Shown: positions 1 through 9,629 of the stretch, in pieces
How the letters are laid out: each line of letters opens with the position of its first letter
How positions within the stretch are numbered: position 1 is the stretch's first letter
Source: Pseudoalteromonas rubra
GTDB lineage: Bacteria > Pseudomonadota > Gammaproteobacteria > Enterobacterales > Alteromonadaceae
Direction of reading: 5' to 3'
NCBI RefSeq assembly: GCF_005887115.1
Contig: NZ_PNCJ01000056.1
Span: 1 to 64,000, forward strand
Length of the DNA stretch: 64,000 nucleotides
Notes under the pieces: generated by a model
Databases searched by the model: none
Told to the model about the DNA's origin: nothing
What the model saw: the letters and a program-made list of their open reading frames with translations, nothing else
Program-made: the position numbers and the translations under genes

Positions 1-38
1 CGGTGTCTTGAGTTCTGAGCGTGGGCTCTTTCCGATCT
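1..38. other. Probable sequencing-adapter remnant at the contig edge
   Basis: Bases 25-38 read GCTCTTTCCGATCT, the 3' end of a standard Illumina adapter (GCTCTTCCGATCT) with one extra T. The fimV reading frame carries a stop at 16-18 and becomes FimV-like only after this segment. Bases 39-57 match 165-183 inside fimV, so authentic sequence probably resumes at about base 39. This is an artefact call, not biology. Confidence 0.75.
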
Positions 39-39
39 C

Positions 40-927
40 GCAGAGCCTGAGGTCGAAGCGCCCGCAGCGGAACAAGCCCCAGAGGAAGCGGCATTAAGCG
101 ATGAAGCGTTAGCCGACGAAGACTTCCCGGAGTTTGACGAAGCAGATGCGTTGAGTGCGATGGACGCAGAGCCTGAGGTCGAAATAGAGCTGGACGATCT
201 GGAAGATGATTTATCTGACCTCATGTTGTCTGATGATGATCTGGTAGGGCTGGCCGACAATGATGCTCAAGAAGAAGACTTGTCAGGAGCTGAGCTGGCT
301 TTAGAACCCGACGCATTTTTGGACGAATTAACGGACCTGGCCGAAGACGACACACCTGAACCAGAGATCAACATAGATGAAGCTGCCATTGAAGACGAGT
401 TTCTGGCAGAACTGAACGAAACAGAATTCAGTGCTTTACTTGATGATTCCGCTGAGCCGGATACGTCGGAAGTCGACCTGTCTGAGGACACTGAGCTGGA
501 CTTTGATGCGCTGTTGAGCGAGGAACTGGCACAAGATCTTGAAATTGAAGATATTGATGAGCCAGCAGGCGAAAGTCTGTCAGGGGACGAAACAAGTGTT
601 GAAACTGACGCCGCAGCGGGTGAAGACGATTTCCTTGAGATAGACGACCTCCTCTCACAAAGTGAAGATGAGCCGACACAGGAAGAACCGTATCAGTCGC
701 CTGATATGGACGTAGGGTTAGGTGATTTTGAAGAGCTACTGGCCGGTGAAAATGCTATGGATGTCGATCTGGAAGAAGACGGATACGCGGCTAAGCTGGA
801 TTTGGTTCGTGCATATATTGAAATTGGAGACTTTGACTCGGCAGAAAATGCCGTTGAAGAAATTCTGAGTAATGGTCCGGAGTCGGTACAGGCAGAAGCG
901 CAGGCACTCAAACAGCAGATCAAATAG
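40..927 (+). CDS. fimV: FimV/HubP-like polar hub protein, C-terminal part (5' partial)
   Basis: This is the 3' end of a very acidic protein, open from base 40 to the stop at 925-927. Most of it is Asp/Glu-rich low-complexity sequence. The last 50 residues (YAAKLDLVRAYIEIGDFDSA onward) form the TPR-like FimV C-terminal domain that ends this family. FimV/HubP proteins are large inner-membrane proteins with a periplasmic LysM domain and a long acidic cytoplasmic tail; they organise the cell pole, type IV pili and chemotaxis. The N-terminal LysM and membrane segment lie outside the window. A 19-bp repeat (39-57 and 165-183) lies in frame 126 bp apart and fits the repetitive acidic tail. truA follows, as in other gammaproteobacteria. 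Confidence 0.85.
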   Translation, partial: AEPEVEAPAAEQAPEEAALSDEALADEDFPEFDEADALSAMDAEPEVEIELDDLEDDLSDLMLSDDDLVGLADNDAQEEDLSGAELALEPDAFLDELTDLAEDDTPEPEINIDEAAIEDEFLAELNETEFSALLDDSAEPDTSEVDLSEDTELDFDALLSEELAQDLEIEDIDEPAGESLSGDETSVETDAAAGEDDFLEIDDLLSQSEDEPTQEEPYQSPDMDVGLGDFEELLAGENAMDVDLEEDGYAAKLDLVRAYIEIGDFDSAENAVEEILSNGPESVQAEAQALKQQIK

Positions 928-948
928 GCCATGGATACCAACAAGACA

Positions 949-978
949 TTGGTATTATCCGCAGCGATCGCATAAAAT
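949..978 (+). promoter_or_regulatory. Predicted sigma-70 promoter for truA
   Basis: A TTGGTA -35 (949-954) and TAAAAT -10 (973-978) are separated by 18 bases, 36 bp before the truA start. The -35 also forms the right arm of a perfect 7-bp inverted repeat (ATACCAA at 935-941, TTGGTAT at 949-955). That hairpin could act as a weak fimV terminator, although no T-run follows. Confidence 0.5.
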
Positions 979-1014
979 GCGCGGCTAAGTTCGAAATGAG
1001 AGTTTGAGTAGTTT

Positions 1015-1812
1015 ATGCGTGTAGCTTTGGGTATTGAATACAATGGCGGCAATTACAGTGGCTGGCAGCGTCAGTGTAACGTAAATAGTGTTCAGGAGGA
1101 GCTGGAAACAGCCCTGTCTAGCATCTGCAATCACAAGGTCGATGTGGTCTGTGCCGGGCGCACTGATGCTGGCGTTCATGCTACGGGTCAGGTGATACAT
1201 TTTGATACTCACTCTGATCGGGACATGAAAGCATTTACACTCGGCGTCAACTCTCAGCTGCCTGACGACATTGCTGTGCGCTACGCTACGCCAGTCCATG
1301 ACGAGTTTAGTGCACGATTTAGTGCAACGGCCAGACGTTATCGTTATGTGATTTATAATAGTGTCAATCGCCCGGGCATTTTACGCAGTGGCGTAACCCA
1401 TTATTATCACCCGCTGGATGCAGACCTTATGCAGGCAGCGTGTCCGGTGATGATTGGTGAGCATGACTTCTCTTCTTTTCGTGCTGTACATTGCCAGTCC
1501 AACTCTCCATGTCGCAATATCCATCACTTACAGGTTGACCGGTTCGGTGATTACATCGTGATTGACGTGAAAGCCAATGCATTTTTACACCATATGGTAC
1601 GCAATATCACCGGGTGTCTAATGGACATTGGGGTGGGGAAATATCCGCCAGAGTGGATGGCTGAGTTGCTGAGTATTAAAGACCGCACGCAAGCCAGCGC
1701 TACGGCGAAGCCGAATGGTTTATACCTGGTAGATGTTGATTACCCTGAGCGCTGGCAGATCCCCACAACACCGGCTGGTCCTTTGTTTCTGCCCGAGGTA
1801 ACCATTCGTTAA
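1015..1812 (+). CDS. truA: tRNA pseudouridine(38-40) synthase TruA
   Basis: TruA converts uridines 38, 39 and 40 in the anticodon arm of many tRNAs to pseudouridine, in the cytoplasm without cofactor. The protein has 265 residues, close to the usual 270. The catalytic motif [12 protein letters not shown] is near residues 48-59 with catalytic Asp51. A second family block, [15 protein letters not shown], lies in the C-terminal half. The ATG start gives the classic N-terminus [11 protein letters not shown]. It lies between fimV and accD, the order seen in many gammaproteobacteria, and has its own predicted promoter. Confidence 0.97.
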   Translation: MRVALGIEYNGGNYSGWQRQCNVNSVQEELETALSSICNHKVDVVCAGRTDAGVHATGQVIHFDTHSDRDMKAFTLGVNSQLPDDIAVRYATPVHDEFSARFSATARRYRYVIYNSVNRPGILRSGVTHYYHPLDADLMQAACPVMIGEHDFSSFRAVHCQSNSPCRNIHHLQVDRFGDYIVIDVKANAFLHHMVRNITGCLMDIGVGKYPPEWMAELLSIKDRTQASATAKPNGLYLVDVDYPERWQIPTTPAGPLFLPEVTIR

Positions 1813-1977
1813 TCATGCTGAGCGATGACTAAAGCAAACCTGAGCGCGAGCGTCTAATCGTAAGAGACAACTAAGACCAGTTTTTTATATCACTGATGCC
1901 TTAATCATGTTTTAATTGGGAAAATCTGTCTGCTTTTTGCAGATCGCGACACAGAATGAGCACTAAGAGAGTTGCAA

Positions 1978-2853
1978 ATGAGTTGGTTAGAAAAAATCTT
2001 ACCTAAAACGGCTAAATCAACGGGTAAAAAAGAAATCCCGGAAGGCGTTTGGGCAAAATGTACGGATTGTGATTCAATCCTGTACAAAGCGGAATTGGAA
2101 AAGTCACTGCATGTCTGCCCTAAGTGTGATCATCACATGCGGATCAGCGCACGCAAGCGTCTGGAAAACTTTTTAGACGAGGGTGGCCGTGTTGAGCTAG
2201 GTACTCAGCACGAACCAAAGGATGTACTCAAGTTCAAAGATTCCAAAAAGTACTCTGATCGTATCACGGCTGCGCAAAAAGTCAGTGGCGAGAAAGATGC
2301 ACTGGTAGCCATGAAAGGCTCTCTGAAAGGGATCCCGGTTGCGGCTGTGGCGTTTGAATTCTCTTTTATGGGTGGTTCAATGGCCTCTGTGGTAGGTGCG
2401 CGCTTCGTCGATGCCGTGAATGAGTGTCTTGAACACAATATGCCGCTGGTGTGTTTCTCGGCATCAGGTGGTGCGCGGATGCAAGAAGCTTTAATGTCAC
2501 TGATGCAGATGGCTAAAACGAGTGCTGCCTTGGCTAAAATGAGCGAGCGTGGCTTGCCGTTTATCTCTGTGATGACTGACCCGACAATGGGTGGTGTATC
2601 AGCATCACTTGCTATGCTGGGCGACATTAACGTGGCTGAGCCTAAAGCGCTGATTGGCTTTGCAGGGCCACGTGTTATCGAACAAACAGTGCGTGAGACT
2701 TTACCAGAAGGTTTCCAGCGCAGTGAATTCCTGCTGGAACACGGTGCAATTGATATGATTATCGATCGTCGTGAAATGCGTGACTCTTTAGCACGTATCC
2801 TGGCAAAGTTCATGAACTTGCCTTCTACCGAACAAGAGCATAGAGTAGCGTAA
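1978..2853 (+). CDS. accD: Acetyl-CoA carboxylase carboxyltransferase subunit beta
   Basis: AccD is the beta subunit of the carboxyltransferase that moves the carboxyl group from biotin (on AccB) to acetyl-CoA, the first committed step of fatty acid synthesis. It works as an alpha2beta2 complex with AccA, which is not in this window. The 291-residue protein has the N-terminal zinc ribbon with Cys28, Cys31, Cys47 and Cys50, followed by the crotonase-like carboxyltransferase core ([36 protein letters not shown]). The ATG at 1978, with AAGAGA upstream, is preferred to an in-frame TTG at 1972 because AccD proteins begin MSW. It is followed after 22 bp by folC. Confidence 0.97.
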   Translation: MSWLEKILPKTAKSTGKKEIPEGVWAKCTDCDSILYKAELEKSLHVCPKCDHHMRISARKRLENFLDEGGRVELGTQHEPKDVLKFKDSKKYSDRITAAQKVSGEKDALVAMKGSLKGIPVAAVAFEFSFMGGSMASVVGARFVDAVNECLEHNMPLVCFSASGGARMQEALMSLMQMAKTSAALAKMSERGLPFISVMTDPTMGGVSASLAMLGDINVAEPKALIGFAGPRVIEQTVRETLPEGFQRSEFLLEHGAIDMIIDRREMRDSLARILAKFMNLPSTEQEHRVA

Positions 2854-2875
2854 AATTTTCTAATTTGAGCGCACT

Positions 2876-4138
2876 ATGTCAAAGACTACACCAAGCCAAT
2901 CATCCTCACTGAATGATTGGCTTTGTTATTTAGAGCAGTTACACCCCGCCAACATCGCGATGGGCCTGGAGCGCGTAGCTAAGGCTGCAAACAATATCCA
3001 CTTGCTTGATAGCCCCAGTAAAATCATTCTGATCGGCGGCACCAATGGTAAAGGCACCACGGCGCGCTGTCTGGAAGCCATGTTGCTGGCACAGGGTTAC
3101 AGCGTCGGTACTTATGCTTCTCCGCATCTTATCCACTATAACGAACGTGTTCGGATCAATGGTAAAACCTTGCCCGATCAGTCTCATGTCGATGCTTTTT
3201 ATGCCTTAGATCAGGGTCGCGGTGACGTTGAATTGACGTTTTTTGAGTATGGTACTTTGGGTGCCTTGTGGTTATTTAAGCAGCACGCGGTAGATTATGT
3301 GTTGTTAGAAGTGGGTCTGGGTGGCCGCTTTGATGCAACTAATATTGTGACGCCTTATGCAAGTGTGATCACCACTATAGATCTTGATCATAAAGAGTTT
3401 CTGGGTGATACCCGTGAGTTGGTGGGCTACGACAAGGCGGGGATTTTCCGCACAGACACACCTGCCATCGTAGGTGATCTGAATATTCCGCATACCGTGA
3501 CTGATTATGGTGAGGAAATTAAGGCAGAATTGATCCTGTCAAAACGTGATTTCCACTTTACTCCTCTGCCTGATGGGTTGCGCTGGCAATATGGTGAGCA
3601 CGACCTGACATTGACACAGCCCGCCATCCCCGCGCAAAATGTGGCAACAGCGTTAACACTCCTTGCTCGGCTTAACTTATTACCTGATGCCGAACAGATA
3701 AAGCAAATTCTGGCCGGGTTACAAGTGGAAGGGCGGTTTATGCAGCTCAGTCAACAGCCTTTAATTTACACCGATGTGGCACATAACCCTGAATCAGCGC
3801 GTTACCTTAGAACGCAATTATTGCGTTTGAAAAATCAGGGCTTTAAAATTCATGCCTTAGTCGCTATGCTTGCTGATAAGGATAAAGCGAGCGTGATTGA
3901 TGCCCTGTCAGATGTGGTTGAGAAGTGGAGCTGTGCATCTTTGGAAGGTCCCCGTGGCGAAAGAGCAGAGCAGCTGCTGACAATGTTGCCTGCACCGCAC
4001 AGTGAGCACAGTCAGGTATTCCCGAGTGTCGACTCGGCCCTGCAAAGTCTGCTTCCTCAGCAACACCAAGACACAGCACTGATTATATTCGGCTCGTTTG
4101 TGACCGTGGCCGCGGCCATGCAGTACTGGCAAAAGTAG
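2876..4138 (+). CDS. folC: Bifunctional folylpolyglutamate synthase/dihydrofolate synthase
   Basis: FolC joins dihydropteroate to glutamate to make dihydrofolate and then adds further glutamates to folates, using ATP. The protein is 420 residues, the normal length. The Mur-ligase-type P-loop GGTNGKGTT lies near residues 54-62, and the substrate loop (YASPHLIHYNERVRING) and the ligase block LLEVGLGGRFDATNIV follow. The C-terminal domain contains the DVAHNPESA motif. It starts 22 bp after accD and ends 12 bp before the dedD-like gene, so it is probably co-transcribed in the conserved accD-folC-dedD-cvpA-purF order. Confidence 0.96.
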   Translation: MSKTTPSQSSSLNDWLCYLEQLHPANIAMGLERVAKAANNIHLLDSPSKIILIGGTNGKGTTARCLEAMLLAQGYSVGTYASPHLIHYNERVRINGKTLPDQSHVDAFYALDQGRGDVELTFFEYGTLGALWLFKQHAVDYVLLEVGLGGRFDATNIVTPYASVITTIDLDHKEFLGDTRELVGYDKAGIFRTDTPAIVGDLNIPHTVTDYGEEIKAELILSKRDFHFTPLPDGLRWQYGEHDLTLTQPAIPAQNVATALTLLARLNLLPDAEQIKQILAGLQVEGRFMQLSQQPLIYTDVAHNPESARYLRTQLLRLKNQGFKIHALVAMLADKDKASVIDALSDVVEKWSCASLEGPRGERAEQLLTMLPAPHSEHSQVFPSVDSALQSLLPQQHQDTALIIFGSFVTVAAAMQYWQK

Positions 4139-4150
4139 AGAGCAATAGTT

Positions 4151-4843
4151 GTGAACTCAGGATTTATTAACCGACTGGTCGGCACCAGCATCGTAGTGAT
4201 AGCGGCGGTGGTGTTTATACCTAATATTTTGGATGGCGAAAAAGTCCACTATAAGGAAGGGTTTAAGCCTATCCCTGAACGTCCTGAGTTCTCGACCATA
4301 GAGCTACAAACGCGCATTGATGAACGTGCTTCACTGGCGACAGAGCCGATGGAAGAGGTCGTAGAAGACATCAGCGCCGATGATGACCAACTCAGTACTG
4401 AACTAGTAACTAACGAGCTACAGGGCAACACACAAGGCCAGCAACAAGCAGATACTGTAGTGGTCGAGGCGGCGGACAATAAGGACGAAGAAAAGCCTGA
4501 ACCAACTCAGTCACCAACTGACTTGCCCGTTAAACCAAGCGCTGCGCCTGAGGTGAAAAGTGAGCCGCTGGCACGCCCTGAGTCTTCCAACTTTACGCAG
4601 ATGGCCTATGTCATTCAGCTTGGTAGCTTCTCACATAAATCAAATGTTGAAGCACTAACTAAAAAACTGACTGAGAATGGATTCAAGACGTTTACCCGTC
4701 CGGTAAAAACGCCTAATGGTACCTTAACCAAAGTGTTTGTCGGACCAGATTTAAATAAAGCTAAACTGGAAGCTAAGCTCCCAGAATTAAAGAAATTAAC
4801 TAAGTTAAACGGCCGCCTTACTCAATTTACCGTGGTAAAATGA
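4151..4843 (+). CDS. dedD: DedD-like SPOR-domain cell division protein
   Basis: DedD-type proteins are inner-membrane proteins whose periplasmic SPOR domain binds denuded septal peptidoglycan and supports constriction. The 230-residue protein begins at a GTG (MNSGFINRLVGTSIVVIAAV), which aligns with the E. coli DedD start. One membrane segment covers about residues 9-25 and is followed by the family's GEKVHY block. A long acidic, Gln/Pro-rich linker (about 50-145) leads to a C-terminal SPOR domain (about 150-228, YVIQLGSFSHKSNVEAL). It lies 12 bp after folC and before cvpA, as in E. coli. Confidence 0.92.
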   Translation: MNSGFINRLVGTSIVVIAAVVFIPNILDGEKVHYKEGFKPIPERPEFSTIELQTRIDERASLATEPMEEVVEDISADDDQLSTELVTNELQGNTQGQQQADTVVVEAADNKDEEKPEPTQSPTDLPVKPSAAPEVKSEPLARPESSNFTQMAYVIQLGSFSHKSNVEALTKKLTENGFKTFTRPVKTPNGTLTKVFVGPDLNKAKLEAKLPELKKLTKLNGRLTQFTVVK

Positions 4844-4904
4844 TCTGGTAATTGATGGGCGTGTCTTATAGAATGCGCCCCAAATTAACGACTTATTGGT
4901 TTAT

Positions 4905-5399
4905 ATGATCTGGGTTGATTACGCCATCTTTGCAATTGTCGGTATCTCGACACTGTTTGGCCTGATGAGAGGTTTCGTGAAAGAAACCATGTCACTCGTG
5001 GTTTGGATCGGCGCCTTTTTCATATCCAGTATATTCTACCAATATCTTGCAACCTTCCTGACCTTCATTTCAGAACCCCTTTTAAGAAATGCCGCCGCAA
5101 TCGCCATACTTTTTATTGCGACACTTGTGTTAGGTGGGTTTGTCAATTATATCTTAGGTGAACTCGTACAGCGTACGGGCTTGTCTGGTACCGATCGCCT
5201 GGTTGGCATAGTGTTCGGTGCGATGCGGGGCGTGCTGGTCGTTAGCGCCGCGTTGTTTTTCCTGGATGCCTTCACCAAAGCCCCCGATACATCGTGGTGG
5301 CAGGCATCCCAAGTAATCCCTGAATTTGGCTTTGTAATAGAATGGTTTTTTTCCTATCTAGAACATAACTCAAGCTTTTTGAATTCAGCAAACCGTTAA
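4905..5399 (+). CDS. cvpA: CvpA family inner-membrane protein
   Basis: CvpA is a small integral membrane protein named for colicin V production; its biochemical role is not settled, though it affects envelope stress tolerance. This copy has 164 residues and four hydrophobic segments. The start is placed at the ATG at 4905 ([13 protein letters not shown]) because family members begin with W-(I/V)-D-Y; an in-frame TTG nine bases upstream has no better ribosome site. It is 18 bp upstream of purF, the conserved pairing, and shares its transcript. A TATAGAAT element at 4867-4874, between GGGCG and CGCCC arms, may be the -10 of an internal promoter. Confidence 0.93.
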   Translation: MIWVDYAIFAIVGISTLFGLMRGFVKETMSLVVWIGAFFISSIFYQYLATFLTFISEPLLRNAAAIAILFIATLVLGGFVNYILGELVQRTGLSGTDRLVGIVFGAMRGVLVVSAALFFLDAFTKAPDTSWWQASQVIPEFGFVIEWFFSYLEHNSSFLNSANR

Positions 5400-5417
5400 T
5401 CGGCGAGGAAATTTTTA

Positions 5418-6944
5418 ATGTGTGGTATCGTTGGGATAGTCGGAACATCTCCTGTTAATCAGGCGATTTATGACGGCTTAACTGTTTTGCAACACCGTGG
5501 CCAAGATGCAGCCGGCATCATTACCATTGACAACAATACGTTCAGCTTACGCAAGGCCAATGGCCTGGTCAAAGACGTGTTTCACACCCGTCACATGAAG
5601 CGTCTGCAGGGTAACATTGGCATCGGTCATGTGCGTTATCCGACAGCAGGTTCTTCCAGCTCAGCGGAAGCACAGCCTTTTTATGTGAATTCTCCGTTTG
5701 GTATCGCTATGGCGCACAACGGTAATTTAACTAATGCGGAAGAGCTGAAAGAGCGTCTGTTCACTAAAGCACGCCGTCACGTCAATACGACGTCTGACTC
5801 AGAAGTGTTGCTGAATATCCTGGCGTATGAGCTGGGACGTAGCGACAAAATGAAACTGGAACCTGCTGATATGTTTAACGCTATCAGCGAAGTGAACCAG
5901 CAAGTGTCGGGTGGATACGCGACTATCGCTATGATCATTGGCCATGGCATTTTGGCGTTCCGTGACCCGCATGGTATTCGTCCTTTAGTATTCGGTAAGC
6001 GTGAAACTGAACGCGGTGTAGAATATATGTTTGCGTCTGAAAGCGTGGCATTGTCGATCGACGGATTTGAATTCGTTCGAGACGTAGCACCAGGCGAAGC
6101 CATCTATGTGACTGAAGATGGTCAGTTCCACTCGCAGATCTGTGCCGACAAAACCATGCATGCGCCGTGTATTTTTGAGTTTGTTTACTTTGCACGTCCG
6201 GATTCGAATATCGACAATATGTCGGTCTATGCCACCCGTGTTAATATGGGTACTAAGCTGGGTGAGAAGATCAAACGCGAATGGGCCGACAAAGACATTG
6301 ACGTGGTTATTCCAATTCCGGAGACATCTTGCGATATCGCGCTTGAAATCGCATCGGTGCTTGAACTTCCTTATCGTCAGGGGTTTGTTAAAAACCGCTA
6401 TATCGGTCGTACCTTCATCATGCCAGGTCAGGAACAGCGTAAAAAGTCGGTACGTCGTAAGCTAAACGCCATCGATCGTGAGTTTGCCGGTAAAAACGTA
6501 CTACTGGTTGATGATTCAATCGTCCGCGGCACAACATCCGCGCAAATCGTCGAAATGGCACGAGATGCCGGTGCAAAGAATGTATACTTCGCCTCGGCTG
6601 CACCCGAAGTTCGCTTCCCGAATGTGTACGGTATCGATATGCCATCGGCTGCAGAGCTCATTGCTCACGGCCGTGATGTTGATGATATCAATGCCAGTAT
6701 CGGCTCAGACGGCCTTATCTATCAGTCAATCTCTGATCTGAAAGACGCTGTGGCGCTAGAAAACCCAGAGATCACACGTTTTGAAACGTCTGTGTTCGAC
6801 GGTCAGTATATTACCGGTGATGTAAACCAGGATTACCTGAATCGAATTGATGCACTGCGTAATGACTCGGCAAAATCGACACGCGAAAAAGCGATGTCGG
6901 CAAGCCTTGAGCTGCACAATCAGGAAACGGGTGAAGGCGAGTAA
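5418..6944 (+). CDS. purF: Amidophosphoribosyltransferase
   Basis: PurF makes 5-phosphoribosylamine from PRPP and glutamine, the first step of purine synthesis. The 508-residue protein begins MCGIVGIVG, so Cys2, exposed after Met removal, is the glutaminase nucleophile of the Ntn domain (about 2-230). The C-terminal phosphoribosyltransferase domain carries the PRPP loop [14 protein letters not shown] (about residues 362-375). The [17 protein letters not shown] segment is the usual PRPP-enzyme signature. It ends the fimV-to-purF block, with a strong terminator 17 bp downstream. No PurR-like operator could be recognised next to the gene. Confidence 0.97.
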   Translation: MCGIVGIVGTSPVNQAIYDGLTVLQHRGQDAAGIITIDNNTFSLRKANGLVKDVFHTRHMKRLQGNIGIGHVRYPTAGSSSSAEAQPFYVNSPFGIAMAHNGNLTNAEELKERLFTKARRHVNTTSDSEVLLNILAYELGRSDKMKLEPADMFNAISEVNQQVSGGYATIAMIIGHGILAFRDPHGIRPLVFGKRETERGVEYMFASESVALSIDGFEFVRDVAPGEAIYVTEDGQFHSQICADKTMHAPCIFEFVYFARPDSNIDNMSVYATRVNMGTKLGEKIKREWADKDIDVVIPIPETSCDIALEIASVLELPYRQGFVKNRYIGRTFIMPGQEQRKKSVRRKLNAIDREFAGKNVLLVDDSIVRGTTSAQIVEMARDAGAKNVYFASAAPEVRFPNVYGIDMPSAAELIAHGRDVDDINASIGSDGLIYQSISDLKDAVALENPEITRFETSVFDGQYITGDVNQDYLNRIDALRNDSAKSTREKAMSASLELHNQETGEGE

Positions 6945-6961
6945 ACTAGCCTAATTTACCT

Positions 6962-6992
6962 AAAAAAAGGGCCGCGATTGCGGCCCTTTTTG
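6962..6992 (+). terminator. Rho-independent terminator after purF
   Basis: A 12-bp stem (AAAAAGGGCCGC at 6964-6975 with GCGGCCCTTTTT at 6980-6991) closes on a GATT loop and runs into T residues. It ends the accD-to-purF transcript. Confidence 0.93.
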
Positions 6993-7064
6993 TTAGATTT
7001 CTATAGGATAAAAGCAAAGGAAGCGAGCTGACCTACGCACCTTTGAGGGGCATAAGCGCGCTCC

Positions 7065-7664
7065 CTAGGTAAATGTAGGACTGATTATCCCATTCGTCCA
7101 CAATATCGCTGTTGCAGCCAAAATAATTACCAATAATACCAGGCCGCAAGTGACCACTGAGCTGGCATAGATAAAACCACGCTCCTCAGGAATGTGCATC
7201 AGGATAGGAACGCCGGTGTACAGCAGGTAGACCGAATAGGCAAGGGCAGCGAGCCCCACCGAGACCACAAACCACAATTCAGGATAAAAGGCAGCAAAGG
7301 CCGACATAAAGACCGGTGTGGCAGTATAGGCAGAGAGTTCCAGCGTTTGTGTATAAGTGGGTTTAGCGCCGAATGTCACCGCCATCCAGTGCGCCAAATA
7401 AGACAGGGCAAACACACCAATGATCAGCGCAAAGTACATGGCAATGCCTATCAGCATGGCACTGTTATGGGTGAGAAACACATCGTCACCAGTGCCGATT
7501 TTCCAGCCCAGATACACAGAGGAATAGTAGCCCATTAGACTGGGGATCAGGGCAATCAAGGCAATGTGAGATAGACTGTACGTAGCGCTTTCGTGGCGAT
7601 TGTCTATGGTTTGCCACTCTTCGATTGGGTGGGCGTATAAGCCCCACAGATGATTTAAAATCAT
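7065..7664 (-). CDS. Yip1 domain-like multi-spanning membrane protein
   Basis: The 199-residue protein has about five hydrophobic segments (roughly residues 32-52, 70-96, 108-128, 130-150 and 168-190). It begins MILNHLWGLYAHPIEEWQ, the short amphipathic start typical of bacterial Yip1-domain proteins. No enzymatic motif is visible. Family members are inner-membrane proteins of unknown function; eukaryotic relatives act in vesicle traffic, which says little here. The start ATG has GAGGGG upstream. The gene is convergent with purF and divergent from miaE. Confidence 0.75.
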   Translation of the reverse strand: MILNHLWGLYAHPIEEWQTIDNRHESATYSLSHIALIALIPSLMGYYSSVYLGWKIGTGDDVFLTHNSAMLIGIAMYFALIIGVFALSYLAHWMAVTFGAKPTYTQTLELSAYTATPVFMSAFAAFYPELWFVVSVGLAALAYSVYLLYTGVPILMHIPEERGFIYASSVVTCGLVLLVIILAATAILWTNGIISPTFT

Positions 7665-8006
7665 AACGAGCCCCTCAAAAAAGATTGTTGTCTGAAGCGT
7701 TCAGATTACCCGGCGATCACGGGTGCAGTCCTTGTCTTATATAACAGCTCAGTAACATCACAGTGCGATGCGGTTAAGCTGCGTAATCACCATAAAAACG
7801 GGGCCACTGGCGACGCCTGTAAGTATGAAATTTATACAACATCACTTAAGTTATGAAAGATTGGTTAATTTTTGTCAAGAAACAATTCTGAAATCCCAGC
7901 GTCTTTGATCTGGCACAAACTTGTGGTAACTGGCAGGTGTTCATAGTGCCACTTGGCACGCTTGTGATAGAATAGAGACAATTTTTTACGAATGATTATC
8001 TGAGAC
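7665..8006. promoter_or_regulatory. Divergent intergenic region between the Yip1-like gene and miaE
   Basis: This 342-bp region contains no credible ORF. A perfect inverted repeat, GTGCCA-CT-TGGCAC (7946-7959), lies just before a TAGAAT -10-like element (7968-7973), 34 bp before the miaE start. It occupies the place of the -35, so it could be an operator. The rest is AT-rich and presumably holds the promoter of the minus-strand gene. Confidence 0.4.
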
Positions 8007-8798
8007 ATGTTAGAGAAGTATGCCGATCTGTTGGCACCTATTTATCAGTTTCTGGGTTGTGAAACCCCCGACAGCTGGATCGACGAAGCGAAAAAGCCAG
8101 AACATCTGCAAGCCTTGCTGGTCGACCATATGCACTGTGAGCTCAAAGCGGCCCAGAGCGCGGCATTCTTAATCCGTAAATATGCGGTAGACAATGCCTC
8201 AGCGCAAACTCTGCTTGGCTGGATCAAACCCTATGAAGACTTTGTCTATCGTAAAATTGGCGACGGTCAGTTTAGTGCCAGTAAGAATGAGCTCATTGGC
8301 AGCTTAACCGCTAAACCTGAGTACGCCTATAACCAGGATATACTGGATAAAATGGTGCGATTGATCAAAGAAGAGCTGCATCACTTTGAGCAGGTGCTGG
8401 ATATCATTAACGAGAAGGGGTTACGGGTTCAGAGTCTCAATGCATCCCGTTATGCGTCTGGGATGATCAAGCATGTGCGTACGTTTGAGCCAGCCGCGTT
8501 GATTGATAAGTTGATCATAGGTGCCTTTATCGAGGCACGCTCCTGTGAGCGCTTTGCTAAGCTGGCCCCTTACCTGGAGCCAGACATTGGGCGCTTTTAT
8601 GTCTCGCTGTTGCGCTCAGAGGCGCGTCATTATCAGGACTATCTTGAGCTGGCCCAGCAGGTAGCCGACGCCACCAATCCACAGCGATTTGATATCGCAG
8701 CACGCGTAGCCGAGTTTAAAGTAATCGAAAATGAGCTGATCTTAACGCCAGACAGCGACTTTAAATTTCATAGCGGTGCGCCGTTACAGGCTGCGTGA
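8007..8798 (+). CDS. miaE: tRNA-(ms2io6A)-hydroxylase MiaE
   Basis: MiaE is a non-heme di-iron monooxygenase that hydroxylates the isopentenyl group of ms2i6A37 in tRNAs reading U-starting codons, using O2. The 263-residue protein shows the ferritin-like four-helix ligand set: HMHCELKAAQ (about 41-50), EELHHFEQ (about 123-130), EARSCERF (about 176-183) and SEARHYQDYL (about 209-218). The N-terminus and length agree with the family. It is a single gene, convergent with lpxH (10 bp between the stops), and may be controlled at the palindrome upstream. Confidence 0.93.
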   Translation: MLEKYADLLAPIYQFLGCETPDSWIDEAKKPEHLQALLVDHMHCELKAAQSAAFLIRKYAVDNASAQTLLGWIKPYEDFVYRKIGDGQFSASKNELIGSLTAKPEYAYNQDILDKMVRLIKEELHHFEQVLDIINEKGLRVQSLNASRYASGMIKHVRTFEPAALIDKLIIGAFIEARSCERFAKLAPYLEPDIGRFYVSLLRSEARHYQDYLELAQQVADATNPQRFDIAARVAEFKVIENELILTPDSDFKFHSGAPLQAA

Positions 8799-8808
8799 GC
8801 TTACAGGC

Positions 8809-9531
8809 TTAGTCTGAAAAAGGATGCTGAGTGAGGGTCTGGCCTTGCTCAGTGGCCACCAGATAAGAACTCTGACTATACCAGTCGCCCAACACGGTGC
8901 GTGTTTTGTCGTTGTAGTGATGGACATTAGGCCTGTGTGTATGGCCATGTATCATATTGGTGACCTGATGGCGGTCGAACATTGCCAGTACGGCTTCTTC
9001 GGTTACATCTAAAATTTCAGGCGCTTTGCCCATCTGACTTTGTTTGCTCTTCTCTCTGGCATTGCGCGCCACCTTGCGGCGATACCAAAGCGGCATAGAC
9101 AACATCAGCCTTGGCCACCACCAGCCACGGCTTTTCTTACGAAACTTCTGATAGACCTCGTCCTGGGTACACATTTCATCGCCGTGTAAAATCACGGTTG
9201 GCGTGCCATACAGATCGATCACCGCTTGCTCAGGCAACAACGTCATACCGCACAGGTCGGCGTAGCGCTGACCAACCAGGAAATCTCGATTGCCATGAAT
9301 AAAGAACAGTTTAATACCACGCTCGGAGATCGCACGCAGTTTAGTGGCTATCTCAAGTGCCAGTGGATTACCTTCATCGTCCCCAATCCAGACCTCGAAA
9401 AAGTCGCCTAAGATATACAAGGCATCCACTTCATCTTGCATATGCTGCTCAAGAAAACGATAAAAAGCGGCGGTGATATCAGGGCGATGTTCGGTTAAAT
9501 GCAGATCAGAAATAAAATAGCTTTTGCGCAT
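8809..9531 (-). CDS. lpxH: UDP-2,3-diacylglucosamine diphosphatase
   Basis: LpxH hydrolyses UDP-2,3-diacylglucosamine to lipid X and UMP in lipid A synthesis, on the inner face of the cytoplasmic membrane. The 240-residue protein has the full calcineurin-like metal set: SDLHL (Asp9, His11), GDFFEVWIGDD, HGNRDF, HGD and HGHTHRP. Length and motif order match E. coli LpxH. It lies downstream of ppiB on the same strand, about 98 bp away, and the two are adjacent in many gammaproteobacteria. Confidence 0.96.
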   Translation of the reverse strand: MRKSYFISDLHLTEHRPDITAAFYRFLEQHMQDEVDALYILGDFFEVWIGDDEGNPLALEIATKLRAISERGIKLFFIHGNRDFLVGQRYADLCGMTLLPEQAVIDLYGTPTVILHGDEMCTQDEVYQKFRKKSRGWWWPRLMLSMPLWYRRKVARNAREKSKQSQMGKAPEILDVTEEAVLAMFDRHQVTNMIHGHTHRPNVHHYNDKTRTVLGDWYSQSSYLVATEQGQTLTQHPFSD

Positions 9532-9629
9532 GGAGACAACTTCAGATTAGAGCGAGGCAAAGGGACAGAGGCATGTACAGCTCAAACAAGCGTTAAATGT
9601 ACACACCTCAAAATCAATAAAGCGGTCGT

